From positions 151,887-215,886 of the forward strand of contig JAGHQL010000015.1 in the NCBI GenBank assembly GCA_020080175.1: DNA of 64,000 nucleotides, written 5' to 3'. The stretch comes from Glutinoglossum americanum (lineage: Eukaryota > Ascomycota > Geoglossomycetes > Geoglossales > Geoglossaceae). The stretch's first letter is position 1, and each line of letters opens with the position of its first letter. The notes beneath the pieces were generated by a model, which did not search any database, had not been told where the DNA came from, and was given only the letters and a program-made list of their open reading frames with translations. Positions 1-9,976 of the stretch are shown piece by piece. Both the position numbers and the translations under genes were made by a program.

Positions 1-2675
1 ATGGTTCAGGCAAGGGGAAGGTTTTCCTGGACCAAAAACCTAGGATACCCCGACGCCCAGCAACGTTAACCCACTTTTACTTTTTTTTTTCCCTTTCTTT
101 TTCATCCCCGCCTTTTCGACTAAAAGCCAAACGGAGGGGGAAGAAGGTTAGTTGTTAGTTGAAAGGGACAAAAGGAAAGAAAAAAAGAAAACATTTGCTT
201 TCGAGTAGAGGAGGAAGAAGCCGCTGCTTGGAACCAACCCAAGCACAAACCCGTTTCTGGGTGGGGAAAGACAACACGAACACGGGCCGACACGGCACCC
301 CGAACGAGCGGCCAGCCCACCGCCATCGGGCCGATGCTCGCGGTGAAAGCTGCGGGGGCGTCGGCTCGACCGAGTCACCTCCCCTGCCCACAACCCAAAA
401 AGAAAAAAGAAAGAAAGAAAAAAAAACCCTAACGCAACGCACGGGGCAGTCAAAACAAAAACAAAAACAAAAAACAAAACAAACAAAACCGCACGTTTAT
501 CGTCGTTCAACCGACACACGCACGCACGCACGCACACGCGGCCTGGGGCTGGCACCCCAAAAAAATAAAAAAAAAAATAAAAAAAAAAAAACCGAGGCTG
601 AACGCACCACCCGTGCCGCGAGCCCAGCCCCAGCCCCAGCCCCCAGCCCCCAGCCCCAGTCCGTCCAGCAAATCACCGCCCGCTTCCCGCGCGCGCTCAA
701 CCCAGCCCGCAAGCGGTCAAAGCTCTCCCCTCCCCCCCCCCCGGTACACGGCTTATCGCGCGCATTCGAACAAGAGAAGCGGGGCTGAGGGGTGGTGGTG
801 GTGGGGACACCCGACCCGGGTTCCTGGTCCTTGGATTTTTTTTTTTCCTCTTTGTCCGGCTCCCCCCCTCCGTTTTTGGGCGGAAAAAGGTTAAAAGTTT
901 TTTTAGGGGGCGCGGCCGCGCGGGGGCTGGGGGGTGGTAGTTTTATTTAAGATTTTATTTTTGATTTTTGAATTTTTTTTTGGGGTGTGTGTGTGTGGGT
1001 GGGGTGGGGTGGGTTGGCGCGCGTGAGTTTTTTTTTGCGTGGGGGCCGGGGATTTATTGAAAAAAAAAAAAAAAAATTGAAAATTGAAAATAAAATGAAT
1101 GAATGAATGGATGTAAATGAGGGGGGGTTAGGTAGGAGTGGAGATGATGAATAAATGGCCGTGTCGTGCGAGACACGGCGGCATGCCGAGGAAGAAGGAG
1201 AGGAAGAGGAAGAGGAAGAGAGAGTGTGTGTACGTACGTACGTGCTGCAAAACGAATGCACGTGGGGGGAGGCGTCTACCGATACGGTCCAGGATCCTCT
1301 TGGCGTAAGCGTGTAAGCGTGCGGGTTCAGTCGCGCGGGGTTGTTGCTGTTGTCGTCGTCGTCGTAGGATCATGATTTGGTTTGTTTCGTCTGGTTGGTA
1401 AGCCCGGGTGATGTGATGTGTGATGTGACGGGAAATTATCTTTATTTTTATTTCCATTTTATTTTATTTTTTGGGTGGGTGGTTTTTGTCGGGTATTGGT
1501 GGGTTCTGTTTTTTAAAAAAGAAAGGGAGGAGTGGTGATGATGATGGTATTGCTGGTGGTGGTGGTTGTGGTGGTGGTTGTGGTGGTGCTGGTTTCTGTG
1601 CAGAGGCTTCTAGAGGAGAAAAGAGGTCACTTCACGTGCATGCGTCGTCTATCAGCGTGTGTGCTGCCGTACACCCCTTTTAGGCAGGTCGTTTGGGGTA
1701 GAGAGAGAAAGTCACCGCTGACCGACCGACCGACTTGCTCATCCCACGTTTTTTTTTCCCTTCCATACGCCCTCGTCTCGCATTCGCGCACGATGCACGA
1801 TGCACGATGCAAGATGCACAATGCACAATGCACGACAACAAATAACAACCCCTCTGTTCTTTTTTTCCGTCTGCGGGACGAGGGATGGATAGCCGCCTTG
1901 CTTTTTTTCGTTTCTTTTTCTTTTTTTTTCTTTTTTTTTCTTTCTACTCCTCTGCGACCGAGTTTCCATCGCGGGAGAATTGGGGATTTGAAATGGGGTC
2001 GAGGGATTCGTGTGGCGCTTCTCTCGTGCTGTGCGGATTGGAATGTTGGTTTGACCGGTTCGTTGGCCCGTGGTGGCAGACGAAGCGCGCGGTGGTCGAC
2101 GTCACGCCGCCTCGTCAATGCGAAAATGCACAACCCCCTTTTGGCAGGGAAGATTAGGCTCGCGCTGCCCCGTGTCATCCGTCAGCAGCGTTCGGCAGCG
2201 TTCGGCAGCGGCAGACTCGCATCCTATCCGCCTTTCCCTTTTTGGGACTTTTTCGTTGGGGGTTTCAAGGGCTGGTTGCACCATGGTATGCGCGCCGTTT
2301 GAGGTGGTGGTGATCCTCTCGAGGTGATGGTGATCCTCTCGAGGTGACTGTGATCCTCTCGAGGTGATTGTGATCCTCTCGAGGCGAAGTGATTCGAGGT
2401 GATCCTTTCTAGGTGAGGTGATCGGCGGCCAAGGTCACGGGGGAAGCGTCACCCCCTAGATCCAGAAGGATCTCTCCGTATGCTCTGATGTCATCGTAAA
2501 CACAGGTTTCCTTGCTTTCGTGATGGATCAATGCTGGATAAATCTGAGCCTAGAAACCATACTGTAAAACGTGAGAATTAGATCAGATTTACCCGCCGAG
2601 GACTTTCAAACGTCAAAATTAATCCTTTCCAGAGCAACAACAGAACAGAACAGAACAGAACCCAACCCCAACAAC
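1..2675. other. Gene-poor, simple-repeat-rich leader region
   Basis: No credible coding region was found. Open frames here are homopolymer or low-complexity artefacts (Lys-, Phe-, Val- or Pro-rich) without conserved motifs. The DNA is full of A/T runs (about 550-590, 1060-1076, 1916-1940), an ACGC microsatellite near 517-536, GAAT repeats near 1094-1108, a degenerate 7-bp CACGATG array near 1790-1833 and the 20-bp array at 2301-2380. It probably contains the promoter and 5' UTR of the small gene starting at 2676. Confidence 0.5.
2301..2380. repeat. Four tandem copies of a 20-bp unit
   Basis: Four head-to-tail copies read GAGGTGATGGTGATCCTCTC with changes only at positions 7-9 of the unit (GGTGG, GATGG, GACTG, GATTG variants). 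Degenerate, shortened copies continue to about 2422. Each unit has GAGG near one end and CCTC near the other, so it can pair with itself. The array lies about 300 bp upstream of the start codon at 2676 and may be a minisatellite or a set of repeated regulatory sites. Confidence 0.85.
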
Positions 2676-3110
2676 ATGCGCCGCACAGCCCACCGCCGCC
2701 ACCACCACCACCACGCACCCCCCACCACCACCGTAGCGACGACGACAACCACAACCCGCCGCCCATCCCTCATGTCCCGCCTCGTCGGCCGCAAGCGACA
2801 CCACGCGACCGCAGACCCCTCCCCCCATCACCATCACGCGAGGGGTGTCTTTTTCCACCGCAGACCGCACCACCACCAGCAACGCCGTCCTAGCCTGGGC
2901 GATAAGATCTCCGGCGCCATGCTCCGACTCAAGGGTTCGCTGACGAGGCGACCCGGCCAGAAGGTAATGTCCACGACTCCCCGCCAGCCGCTGCCGTCCG
3001 ATTGCGTATCTTGAGCCGGGGCGAGGGGCTGACGGTGTCGACTCTAGGCGGCGGGAACGAAGAGGATGAGGGGGACGGACGGGAGGGGTGCGAGGAGGGG
3101 AGGGTGGTGA
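2676..3110 (+). CDS. Small His-rich basic protein with conserved fungal C-terminal motif
   Basis: Exons 2676-2963 and 3048-3110 encode 116 aa. The 84-nt intron has a GTAATG donor and CTCTAG acceptor. The N-terminal half is low-complexity with His, Arg and Thr runs. The C-terminal half reads RRPSLGDKISGAMLRLKGS, then LTRRPGQK, then across the intron AAGTKRMRGTDGRGARRGGW. I recall this tail (SGAM-LKGSLTRRPG-KAAGT-RM-GTDGRG) from small hypothetical proteins in many filamentous ascomycetes, which supports the splice. The function is unknown to me. The strong positive charge suggests binding to nucleic acid or acidic lipid, which is inference. The start is the first ATG in frame; upstream open codons lack an ATG. 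Confidence 0.8.
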
Positions 3111-4058
3111 GACTGCGCGCGCCGAAGCAGCTTCTCGCTTCTCCCTCAATTCCTCCTCCTCCTCCTCCTCCGAGGAAACTTGGGCGTGGGATTGGATGGG
3201 CGAGCGGTTAGGCCGGCGTTTTCGCAACGTGGGATGCAACTTTTTCGGAACTAGGGAGGAAGAGAAAAAAAAAAAAAGAACAAGGATAGACGGGCTTATA
3301 CAATGTGACCATGTTTCTTTACAGATGTATTTTTAACCGGGAGGAGTTTTTGCTGCTGCTCGCTGCTTGTTGCTACCATCATCACCACGACTTGGAAATG
3401 AATGAATGAATGAATGAATGAGAATAGTCGAAACCCCCTGCCCAACCCGAAGGTGTTCTCTCGCCTGTTGCATTGTGGTCAAGGCTGGGGTTTCTCCCTT
3501 CGCCGTGCTGCTACGGATACCTGGCTCTGCCACTACCGGACGTATCCGTTCCTGCTCGGCTATACCATTCTGCTGGGAGGCTGGCAGGTGATGATGACTT
3601 GTCTGCCGTTGTTGTTTCCTTCGCTGCGCCTCTGCGGATACACCCAATCGCCACCGTCGAGCACGGCTGTCCCTCCTCGGCCAGACGATCTTGTTGGGAG
3701 GTTGGTTATGCGGGGTTTCCTATTGGGGGGCAGGTGGGGTTGGTGCGTGGGCCCTAGGCGCCGCTGTAGGTTGCGATTGCGATTGGGGTGGTATCGGTGA
3801 CCAGGGTTAGTAGAAGCCCAGAGGGTGCTGAGGACTCCGGCCGAGCACTGTTTTGCCCTTGTCAGACATGCCCGCTATTTAAATCTTAGATTTTTTCTTT
3901 CTTCTATACACTTCGAAACCACGCTTGCATATGTACCAACAGTCTCTAGCGTGGTTTCGCAACGAACCCCCCCCCTAGAGGGAGAGAAAGATAACAAAAA
4001 AGAACAGAGGGGGCGAGACACGTGTTGTCCCATGTGAAAATAGAATAAAAGGAAATTT
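3111..4058. other. Intergenic, between two convergent genes
   Basis: This holds the 3' ends of the small His-rich gene and NDUFS7. It has a GAAT microsatellite (about 3397-3421) and two similar segments of about 95 bp starting at 3498 and 3619, which look like a diverged tandem duplication. Open frames across the duplicated part carry no recognisable domain. AT-rich sequence with AATAAA-like motifs near 4041-4049 fits a polyadenylation zone. Confidence 0.5.
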
Positions 4059-5133
4059 TCACTTCCGGTACCACATCCGAGTGATCTTCGTATGCCGCAT
4101 CTTCTTCTGCAGCTGGAAGATGCCGTACATAAGCGCCTCAGACGTTGGTGGGCCTACCAGCCGTTAGCTTCTCGAGGAGCGTTTTCGGGAATCCTAAAAT
4201 GCCCCACTAAGGAACTTACATCCGGGCACATATATGTCCACAGGCACAATCCGATCACATCCCCTAGTAACCGAATAGCTATAGTGATAATACCCGCCAC
4301 CATTTGCACATGACCCCATGCTCACCACCCATCTGGGGTCCGGCATCTGATCATAAACCTGCCGTAACGCCGGCGCCATCTTGTTGGTTAGCGTTCCTGC
4401 GACGATCATAACATCCGATTGGCGAGGCGAGGCGCGGAAGATTATCCCTAGTCGATCTTGGTCATAGCGCGGGGTGGAGAGGTGCATCATTTCGACGGCG
4501 CAACAGGCAAGCCCAAAGGTCATGGGCCAGAGGGAAGATTGACGCGCCCAGTTGGCGACTTGGTCGAGCGTGGTTCTGTAGAGCAGTGCGGAGTCAGCAC
4601 GGCGTGCATAAAATATGCGTCGTCCTCTATCTTGAGGGATATCGGCATGCTGTGTGATAAATCCCCAAACAGTCTTAATATCACTACATCCCAAAAGGCA
4701 GTTGTCATCTCCAAGCATCGTTGGGTCCAAACATGCAGTCCGATCCGCGGAAATGCCCCGCTACAACCAACTGTCCTCGGGCGTAGATTTGTCCATGCGA
4801 AATGAGGGAGATAGGCGCCAACATACAACGCATATTGTACCGCGCCCTTCTTCCCTTCCTGGCTAGGTAGCGGTACCTCCCTCCTCACCTTCCCCGTTAC
4901 GCTCAGTGGCGGGCCGTCTGGTTTTGACAAGGCCGCCTCTGCCGCTGCATTCGATGGAGAGCTTGAAAGAAATGCTGAGGAGCCAGCGGCTCGATATGGG
5001 AGGAGTGCCTTTGAGGGATTTGCTTGAGACGGTATGCGTTAGCTTTCTCAATGGGTGTTTGGATATATCAACTTTGTATTGGGTAGGTACCTCGAAGAGC
5101 GAGTAGTGCTCTTGATCGGGTGGTGGACAGCAT
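4059..5133 (-). CDS. NDUFS7: NADH:ubiquinone oxidoreductase PSST/20 kDa subunit
   Basis: Four exons (5133-5091, 5022-4827, 4575-4220, 4153-4059) encode 229 aa. This peripheral-arm complex I subunit carries the [4Fe-4S] cluster N2 next to the quinone site in the mitochondrial inner membrane. The N-terminus [14 protein letters not shown] is a typical Arg/Ser mitochondrial presequence. The mature part starts near [19 protein letters not shown]. Cluster ligands are visible in [18 protein letters not shown] and VPGCPPTSEA, and the end is KITRMWYRK. Introns are 68, 251 and 66 nt. The first uses an AAG acceptor 14 nt after GCTAAC. The last interrupts the codon of the PGC cysteine. The presequence exon and the AAG site are the least certain parts; the core is certain. 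Confidence 0.95.
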
Positions 5134-5932
5134 TGTGTCGCAATAAAGGAATGCGAGAAGGAAGAGCGGACGTTGTTGGCGGTGGTGGTGATGTCGAAAG
5201 TCGAGGTGCCAAGACTTGATATCGACCAATCACCATCTACCCGATTCCGATTACTCGGTGAGCAAATAAAAATATTTCATATAGAATTTTGGGACTCTTT
5301 TATTATTACAAAACACCATCCTCTTCTTTCTTACATGCGAAAAGGGGAAAGAACAATTGGAAGGGGTCACGGAAACAAGATTCCGACCTGGAACAAAAAG
5401 AGGCCGATTGGGTATGACTTTCATTTACCTTGTGGAGTACCTCGTTGGATGGTACTTCCAGCCATCCTCCATTATAGCTATTTATGCTAGATCACAACGT
5501 AGGCTACCTCCCACCACGCTTAAACAAAGTACGAAAACGTTCATCAAAAACCCTATGCTACCTTGGGAATTTAATGTTGGGGAATGCTTTTAGCTGATGC
5601 CTTACTGCTTAAAGGTTATCTATGCATTTAATTTTGGGTGCAAGAATCTCCCGTTTTGTATCAACGTCGTTTCTAGGTATTTGGGTACCGTCTAGGTGAC
5701 GTGTTTTCTACCGTCCGTCACATACAAAACAAATAAACTAGCGGTTTTTTTTCCTGACCGCCAGTAAAAGGGGCTACCTGGCTCTTGCTTGGTAGGAATA
5801 CATGTTCATTGCTACGTACTAGAAACGGGGGGGATATCTCTTGAAATCAATGGGATATAAAGAATACATGTAGCGCTCAAAGTTGAGGTGAACCGAAATA
5901 AAAGAACTCTGGTTCTACGGCTGTGGGAATAT
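5134..5932. other. Intergenic
   Basis: AT-rich sequence between the start of NDUFS7 and the 3' end of the 11-mer repeat gene. Two short open frames (about 5173-5490 and 5357-5593) show no family motif, signal or composition that would support a gene. A stretch near 5730-5757 with several AAA/TTT blocks could serve as terminator or promoter DNA. I see nothing else. Confidence 0.4.
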
Positions 5933-7852
5933 TCAGCCATCCTTCTCCAGCACACCAACCTCTTGCCCCTCGAATCGATTCGTCATCCAATATTCTTTCT
6001 CATCCGCTGTTAGCGAATTATCCCCTTTTGCGAGAACATCAATTGCGCCTTTTCCGACCAACTTGATCTCGGCCTTCTCCATCTTCTCTCTGAGCTTGAT
6101 TTTCCGTATTTCTGCCTTTCGCGATTTCTTCTCTGATTTCTTTGCGTCCTTCAGGGCCTTTTTAACCTCCTTAACGCGCTTACGTTCTTCTTTGGCCTCG
6201 AGCATCTTCCGCCTTAGCTCCTGCTTCATCTCCTGGATCTCTACTTTCCGTTCACGATCCCTCTCCTTGTACTGCCTTTTTGCGTCACGGTTCCATGTTC
6301 GCATGGCATCAGGCCGTTCGGAAGCAAATGATGTTACAATGGCTTCCATGGCATTAGTCAGTTCGGTAACATCGGCCTTGCTGTCGTGATGTGGATGCAA
6401 GGAGCTCGAGTTAGAAGGTAGTGACGAGGGAAATGAGCGTGATGAACTTGACGTGGACTGCCGGTGGTGAGAAAAAGAACATGGAGAAGGGGGGCCTGAT
6501 GTGTTGTTCCGGTTCCAAGCAGTAGTTCCTCTGTTTTGTGCTCTTGAGAGGTGGCCTAGTTGTGCGGCTGATTGGCGAGCGGCTTCCTCTACTTGTTGGC
6601 CTGCAAGCCGGCTAGCCTCATTGAGTTGTACCCCTGAGTAGCGAGCCGCATCACTGACTTGTGAGGCTGTGGAACGGGCAGCCTCTTCTACCTGTTGACC
6701 TGTGAGACGGGCCGCCTCACCAAGCTGCATAGCTGTATAACGAGCTGCGTCTCCGATCTGGGCAGCAGTGTGGCGCACTGCCTCCCCGAGGCCCACGTAG
6801 GGGGGGACACCTGTAGCGCCTGGAGCATATGGAGGGTAGGAATAACTGGCGGAGTGGGGGATCACTAGATTAGGAGCGTCTGGGGTGCTTGGGGCTTCGT
6901 GCCCACGTCTTCGCCCCCGACCCCTGTGACCACACCCATGACTGCCGTTTGGGTCAATATTCCAACGGCTGTGGCGGCCGTGATGCGGGAAGCCACCGTG
7001 ATGCTCAGTTTGATCTCCCCACCTGTCATAACTATAACCTGTGTTGTCGCCGGAGGACGGTGCCTCTTCTCTAGAGGATCCAGAGGGTGGCTGGACAATT
7101 CCAACAACCTTCAGGCCTCTTGGTAAGAAAAACCCCTCATTCCATTCTCTGACTACGGCTTTGATTCTCTTGCTTCTCTCCGTTTCCGACTCGACTTGAT
7201 TCTCGTCATTGTCGTCGGATCTTAAAAGGCCATCGAGTTGGGCAGACCGCAATTTTTCGACACTCGAAGAGCCTGTACTTAGGTTATAGCTGATTTCTGC
7301 CCTGATCTTTTTATCGGCAATTTGAGCGTTTGTGTTTCTGTGATGTTGTGGAAAGAGATGATTCAAAAACGTCGCCCAATCCCGATCATCAACATCTCTG
7401 GCCCTCCAAGTAGCTGAAGGAGGGAATGGAATATCAGAAGGTGTAGCATCTGGAGGAATAATGATGTGGTTTGTAAGGATGTGATTTGGTCGTCGAATGA
7501 GCGAGGGCCGACTTTCAAAGTATGCTAGACTCGAAGAGAGACACGGATTATGAGGTGGGCTTTCGACATCGTGGTGTTGTTGTATGGAGGCTGGAGAATC
7601 GGGAGGCGTTAGAATAACTGAGGATGTATTTGTTATAGTAGAAAATCCATCGGCTACGGGAAGGACCGCCCCTGGTGAGTTTGGCTCAAGGGCCGAGTAA
7701 TAGGTTGGGGGGCGAGTTCCAGCAGAGGACAAAGGTGGAGAGAGTACACCGGTTTGCTCTGGAGGTGACTGTTCCGCTGAAGATGGGGGGGTCAAAGTAG
7801 GAGAATTTGGATCCCTAGGGGTATAAGGTGGGGGCGGGGGGAGATCCGACAT
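5933..7852 (-). CDS. Orphan fungal protein with seven 11-residue repeats and charged coiled-coil tail
   Basis: A single exon of 639 aa. Residues 1-110 are Pro/Ser-rich (MSDLPPPPPYTPRDPNSP). About 145-255 is a compact, more conserved-looking region with DDRDWATFLNHLFPQ and REWNEGFFLPRGLKVVG; I recall similar WNEGFF-PRGL segments in uncharacterised fungal proteins. A His/Gly/Arg stretch follows (about 280-320). Residues 361-437 are seven 11-mers such as YTAMQLGEAAR and LTGQQVEEAAR. A Ser-rich linker and a Lys/Glu-rich helix (about 520-610) end the protein. No enzyme motif is present. It shares a 586-bp promoter region with the divergent SDR gene. A membrane-, lipid- or desiccation-related role is only inference from the repeats. 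Confidence 0.85.
   Translation of the reverse strand: MSDLPPPPPYTPRDPNSPTLTPPSSAEQSPPEQTGVLSPPLSSAGTRPPTYYSALEPNSPGAVLPVADGFSTITNTSSVILTPPDSPASIQQHHDVESPPHNPCLSSSLAYFESRPSLIRRPNHILTNHIIIPPDATPSDIPFPPSATWRARDVDDRDWATFLNHLFPQHHRNTNAQIADKKIRAEISYNLSTGSSSVEKLRSAQLDGLLRSDDNDENQVESETERSKRIKAVVREWNEGFFLPRGLKVVGIVQPPSGSSREEAPSSGDNTGYSYDRWGDQTEHHGGFPHHGRHSRWNIDPNGSHGCGHRGRGRRRGHEAPSTPDAPNLVIPHSASYSYPPYAPGATGVPPYVGLGEAVRHTAAQIGDAARYTAMQLGEAARLTGQQVEEAARSTASQVSDAARYSGVQLNEASRLAGQQVEEAARQSAAQLGHLSRAQNRGTTAWNRNNTSGPPSPCSFSHHRQSTSSSSRSFPSSLPSNSSSLHPHHDSKADVTELTNAMEAIVTSFASERPDAMRTWNRDAKRQYKERDRERKVEIQEMKQELRRKMLEAKEERKRVKEVKKALKDAKKSEKKSRKAEIRKIKLREKMEKAEIKLVGKGAIDVLAKGDNSLTADEKEYWMTNRFEGQEVGVLEKDG
6542..6772 (-). 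repeat. Seven in-frame 33-bp repeats coding amphipathic 11-mers
   Basis: The frame encodes HTAAQIGDAAR, YTAMQLGEAAR, LTGQQVEEAAR, STASQVSDAAR, YSGVQLNEASR, LAGQQVEEAAR and QSAAQLGHLSR without gaps. The consensus is x-[ST]-[AG]-x-Q-[ILV]-x-[DE]-A-[AS]-R. Units 2-4 and 5-7 resemble each other, suggesting a 33-residue duplication. The preceding LGEAVR looks like a partial eighth unit. Confidence 0.9.
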
Positions 7853-8438
7853 TTTCGCAAACTGACGATCGGGTGCATAGACCTACAAAGAACTGGAGAA
7901 AGGTGAATGAGTGGCAGAAGATGGGCGGCGGCCGCAAGGAACAGCAGGTGGAGATGAAGCTGTTAAAGTATGGCCGGTGGCCTGGCATTTAACAATTCTG
8001 AGGTTGTGGTTCGTAAGCAATACTTCGCCCTTGGGGTCCAGCGGTCAGAGAGATGAGGCACCGGTGCAGGCGTTGCGCAGTCATTCCTGCAGGTTGACGC
8101 GGCATCTGACCGTCAAGAATCCCCTTCGAAGAACAATAGGATAGAGAGTGCTGCAATTACCGAGAGAAATATTGATGTACAGGCTTCTCGTTGGGCTGTC
8201 TCGTATTCGTCTCTTCTGTGCTTCAGCCTGACGCGCAAGCAGTTCGGCTCAGCCTGCCAAGTGAAGATATCGTTCGGCCCAATCCGGATCTTGGGACCAC
8301 AGGAGTATTTATTTTTCCTTTGTTCCCTGGTGACGTCGGCGTTTGGTGCATACTGCCCCGAAATGGGGTGGTATCAGTCGTCATCATTAATCTCTAAACA
8401 GCAGTTTATGGGGGATAGACGGCAGCATTTTCACAGCG
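7853..8438. promoter_or_regulatory. Divergent promoter region of the 11-mer gene and SDR gene
   Basis: The two flanking genes point away from each other, so this 586-bp stretch must contain both upstream regions. No open frame in it has family support. No clear TATA box or repeated operator was recognised. Confidence 0.45.
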
Positions 8439-9418
8439 ATGTCAACAGACCCTTTGCGCCCCACATGGGGCAGAACGTCTTCCACGAATCTGACAGGAGG
8501 CCTGGCTCAACGGCCACTGGAGGGGAAACTGGCAATCATCACTGGCGCTTCACGGGGTACGTCAAGCTCCTAAAACGGAATCAAGCTGGTCTCCAAAGCT
8601 CACCTATCAATGGCAAAGGCATCGGTGCAGCCATTGCCCGCAATCTTGCCTCCAAAGGCGCTTCCCTCGTCATGAACTACTCATCTGAATCTTCTAACTC
8701 TAGTATAAACCAACTGGCTACCGAACTCCAACAATCCCATGGCATCCAGTGCCTAATCGTGCAAGCAGACCTCTCCTCCCCAGCGGCGCCTAGCCACATC
8801 GTCAATGTAGCCAAAAACCACTTCTCTCACCCCAAAACAAATAAATTCCGAATCGATATCATCATCAACAATGCTGGTGTCTCTGGAAACCACCCTGTAG
8901 AAGAGGTTACCCCTGAGGAGTTTTCCAGACAATACGCCGTTAATGTCCTAGCACCACTTCTCCTCGTCCAGTCCGCTTTGCCATACCTCCCCACCGACCG
9001 CTCTGGCCGCATTGTGAACATCTCCAGCGTCTCCTCTAGTCTCGGCTTTATCGGCCAATCCATCTACGGCGGTACTAAAGCTGCTCTCGAAGCTATGACG
9101 CGAACCTGGGCGCGCGAACTGGCCGAAATCGCAACGGTCAATGCAGTGAATCCGGGCCCCGTAGATACGGATATGTATAACGAGAGTTCAGATGCGTTCA
9201 GGAATAGGATGCGGCCGTTTATTCAGAATACGCCGTTGCAGGCAGCCCGGGAAGATGTCGATGAGGAGCGAGTCGTGGAAGCCGCGAAATCGGATGGGGG
9301 CAGGCCTGCTTGGGGCTATGAAGTTGCGGGTGTGGTGGGGATGCTGTGCAGTGAGGAAAGTGGGTGGTGTACGGGGAGTGTGGTGTGCGCTAATGGGGGC
9401 ATGAAATTTAGTGTCTAG
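8439..9418 (+). CDS. Short-chain dehydrogenase/reductase (SDR), 3-oxoacyl-ACP reductase-like
   Basis: Exons 8439-8556 and 8619-9418 encode 305 aa. Classical SDR features are in order: the cofactor loop LAIITGASRGIGAA, rebuilt exactly across the intron; NNAGVSG; the catalytic Ser in NISSVSS; YGGTK with catalytic Tyr and Lys; and VNPGPVDTDM. The C-terminus has SGWCTGSVVCANGG, the usual TG---DGG position. The family reduces carbonyls or oxidises alcohols with NAD(P)H. Substrate cannot be told. The 38-residue N-terminal extension (MSTDPLRPTWGRTSS) is atypical and not clearly a targeting signal. The 62-nt intron ends in AAG rather than YAG; the conserved TGASRGIG makes this placement compelling. 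Confidence 0.9.
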
Positions 9419-9976
9419 ATTTCGAGTCCGAGATAGGACCATGTGCATACTTCACCCGGGACTTTTTAAAAAGATATAGCTCCCTTCGAGATCTGATAGT
9501 GATGTTTCAATTCATCTCTAATGTCTAATTCCAATGGCGCCTGCGCGCCAGCTTTCTAGCTTAGAGATCAGGCAAAGCAAAGGAGCACTTTTGTACAAGA
9601 GAAGAGGAGTGAAGTGCGGGAATCTAAAACAGCAAATATAACCGTTACCCCCAGGATGAATGGAAAATGAAGCAATTCCTTTTGGAAAGGACTTTTGGAA
9701 AGCACAGAGGATAGAAAAACACCATCTAATTCTCTGAACGCCGTGTGACCAATGCTAATGCTGTGGAAGGAGAAAATCGCTCAATTCGGAAGGTACGGCA
9801 TCAAGTCGTTGAACGTGATGGGAAGTAAGTAGGTTTTGATGGTTGCGAGGTGGGTTGTGGTCGTCGAGGGCATGAACGGTGTAATGGCGGCACAACCTTT
9901 TGGGATTGGGAGAACCTCGTCGACTGATAGGTTCTGAAAATATAGATGGCTTAGCCAACCACCAATGGAGGATGAA
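9419..9976. other. Intergenic between convergent genes
   Basis: 3' flanks of the SDR gene and the Ups-like gene. One minus-strand open frame (9755-9958) has no recognisable motif. Several short A/T runs are present. No terminator-like hairpin was seen. Confidence 0.4.

Noticed and set aside
159-788. 209-codon plus-strand open frame rich in Lys, Arg and Pro
   Set aside because: It follows A-rich and CAGCCC simple repeats, has no conserved motif, and overlaps several equally long frames on the other strand.
1532-2302. 256-codon open frame starting with a Val/Met run
   Set aside because: The N-terminus is a translated GTG/GAT microsatellite, and the rest crosses T runs and tandem repeats. No signal of selection.
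4576-4826. Open frames inside the 251-nt NDUFS7 intron, considered as an extra exon
   Set aside because: The flanking exons join exactly at QYAL-TTLDQ as in known PSST proteins, leaving no room for extra residues.
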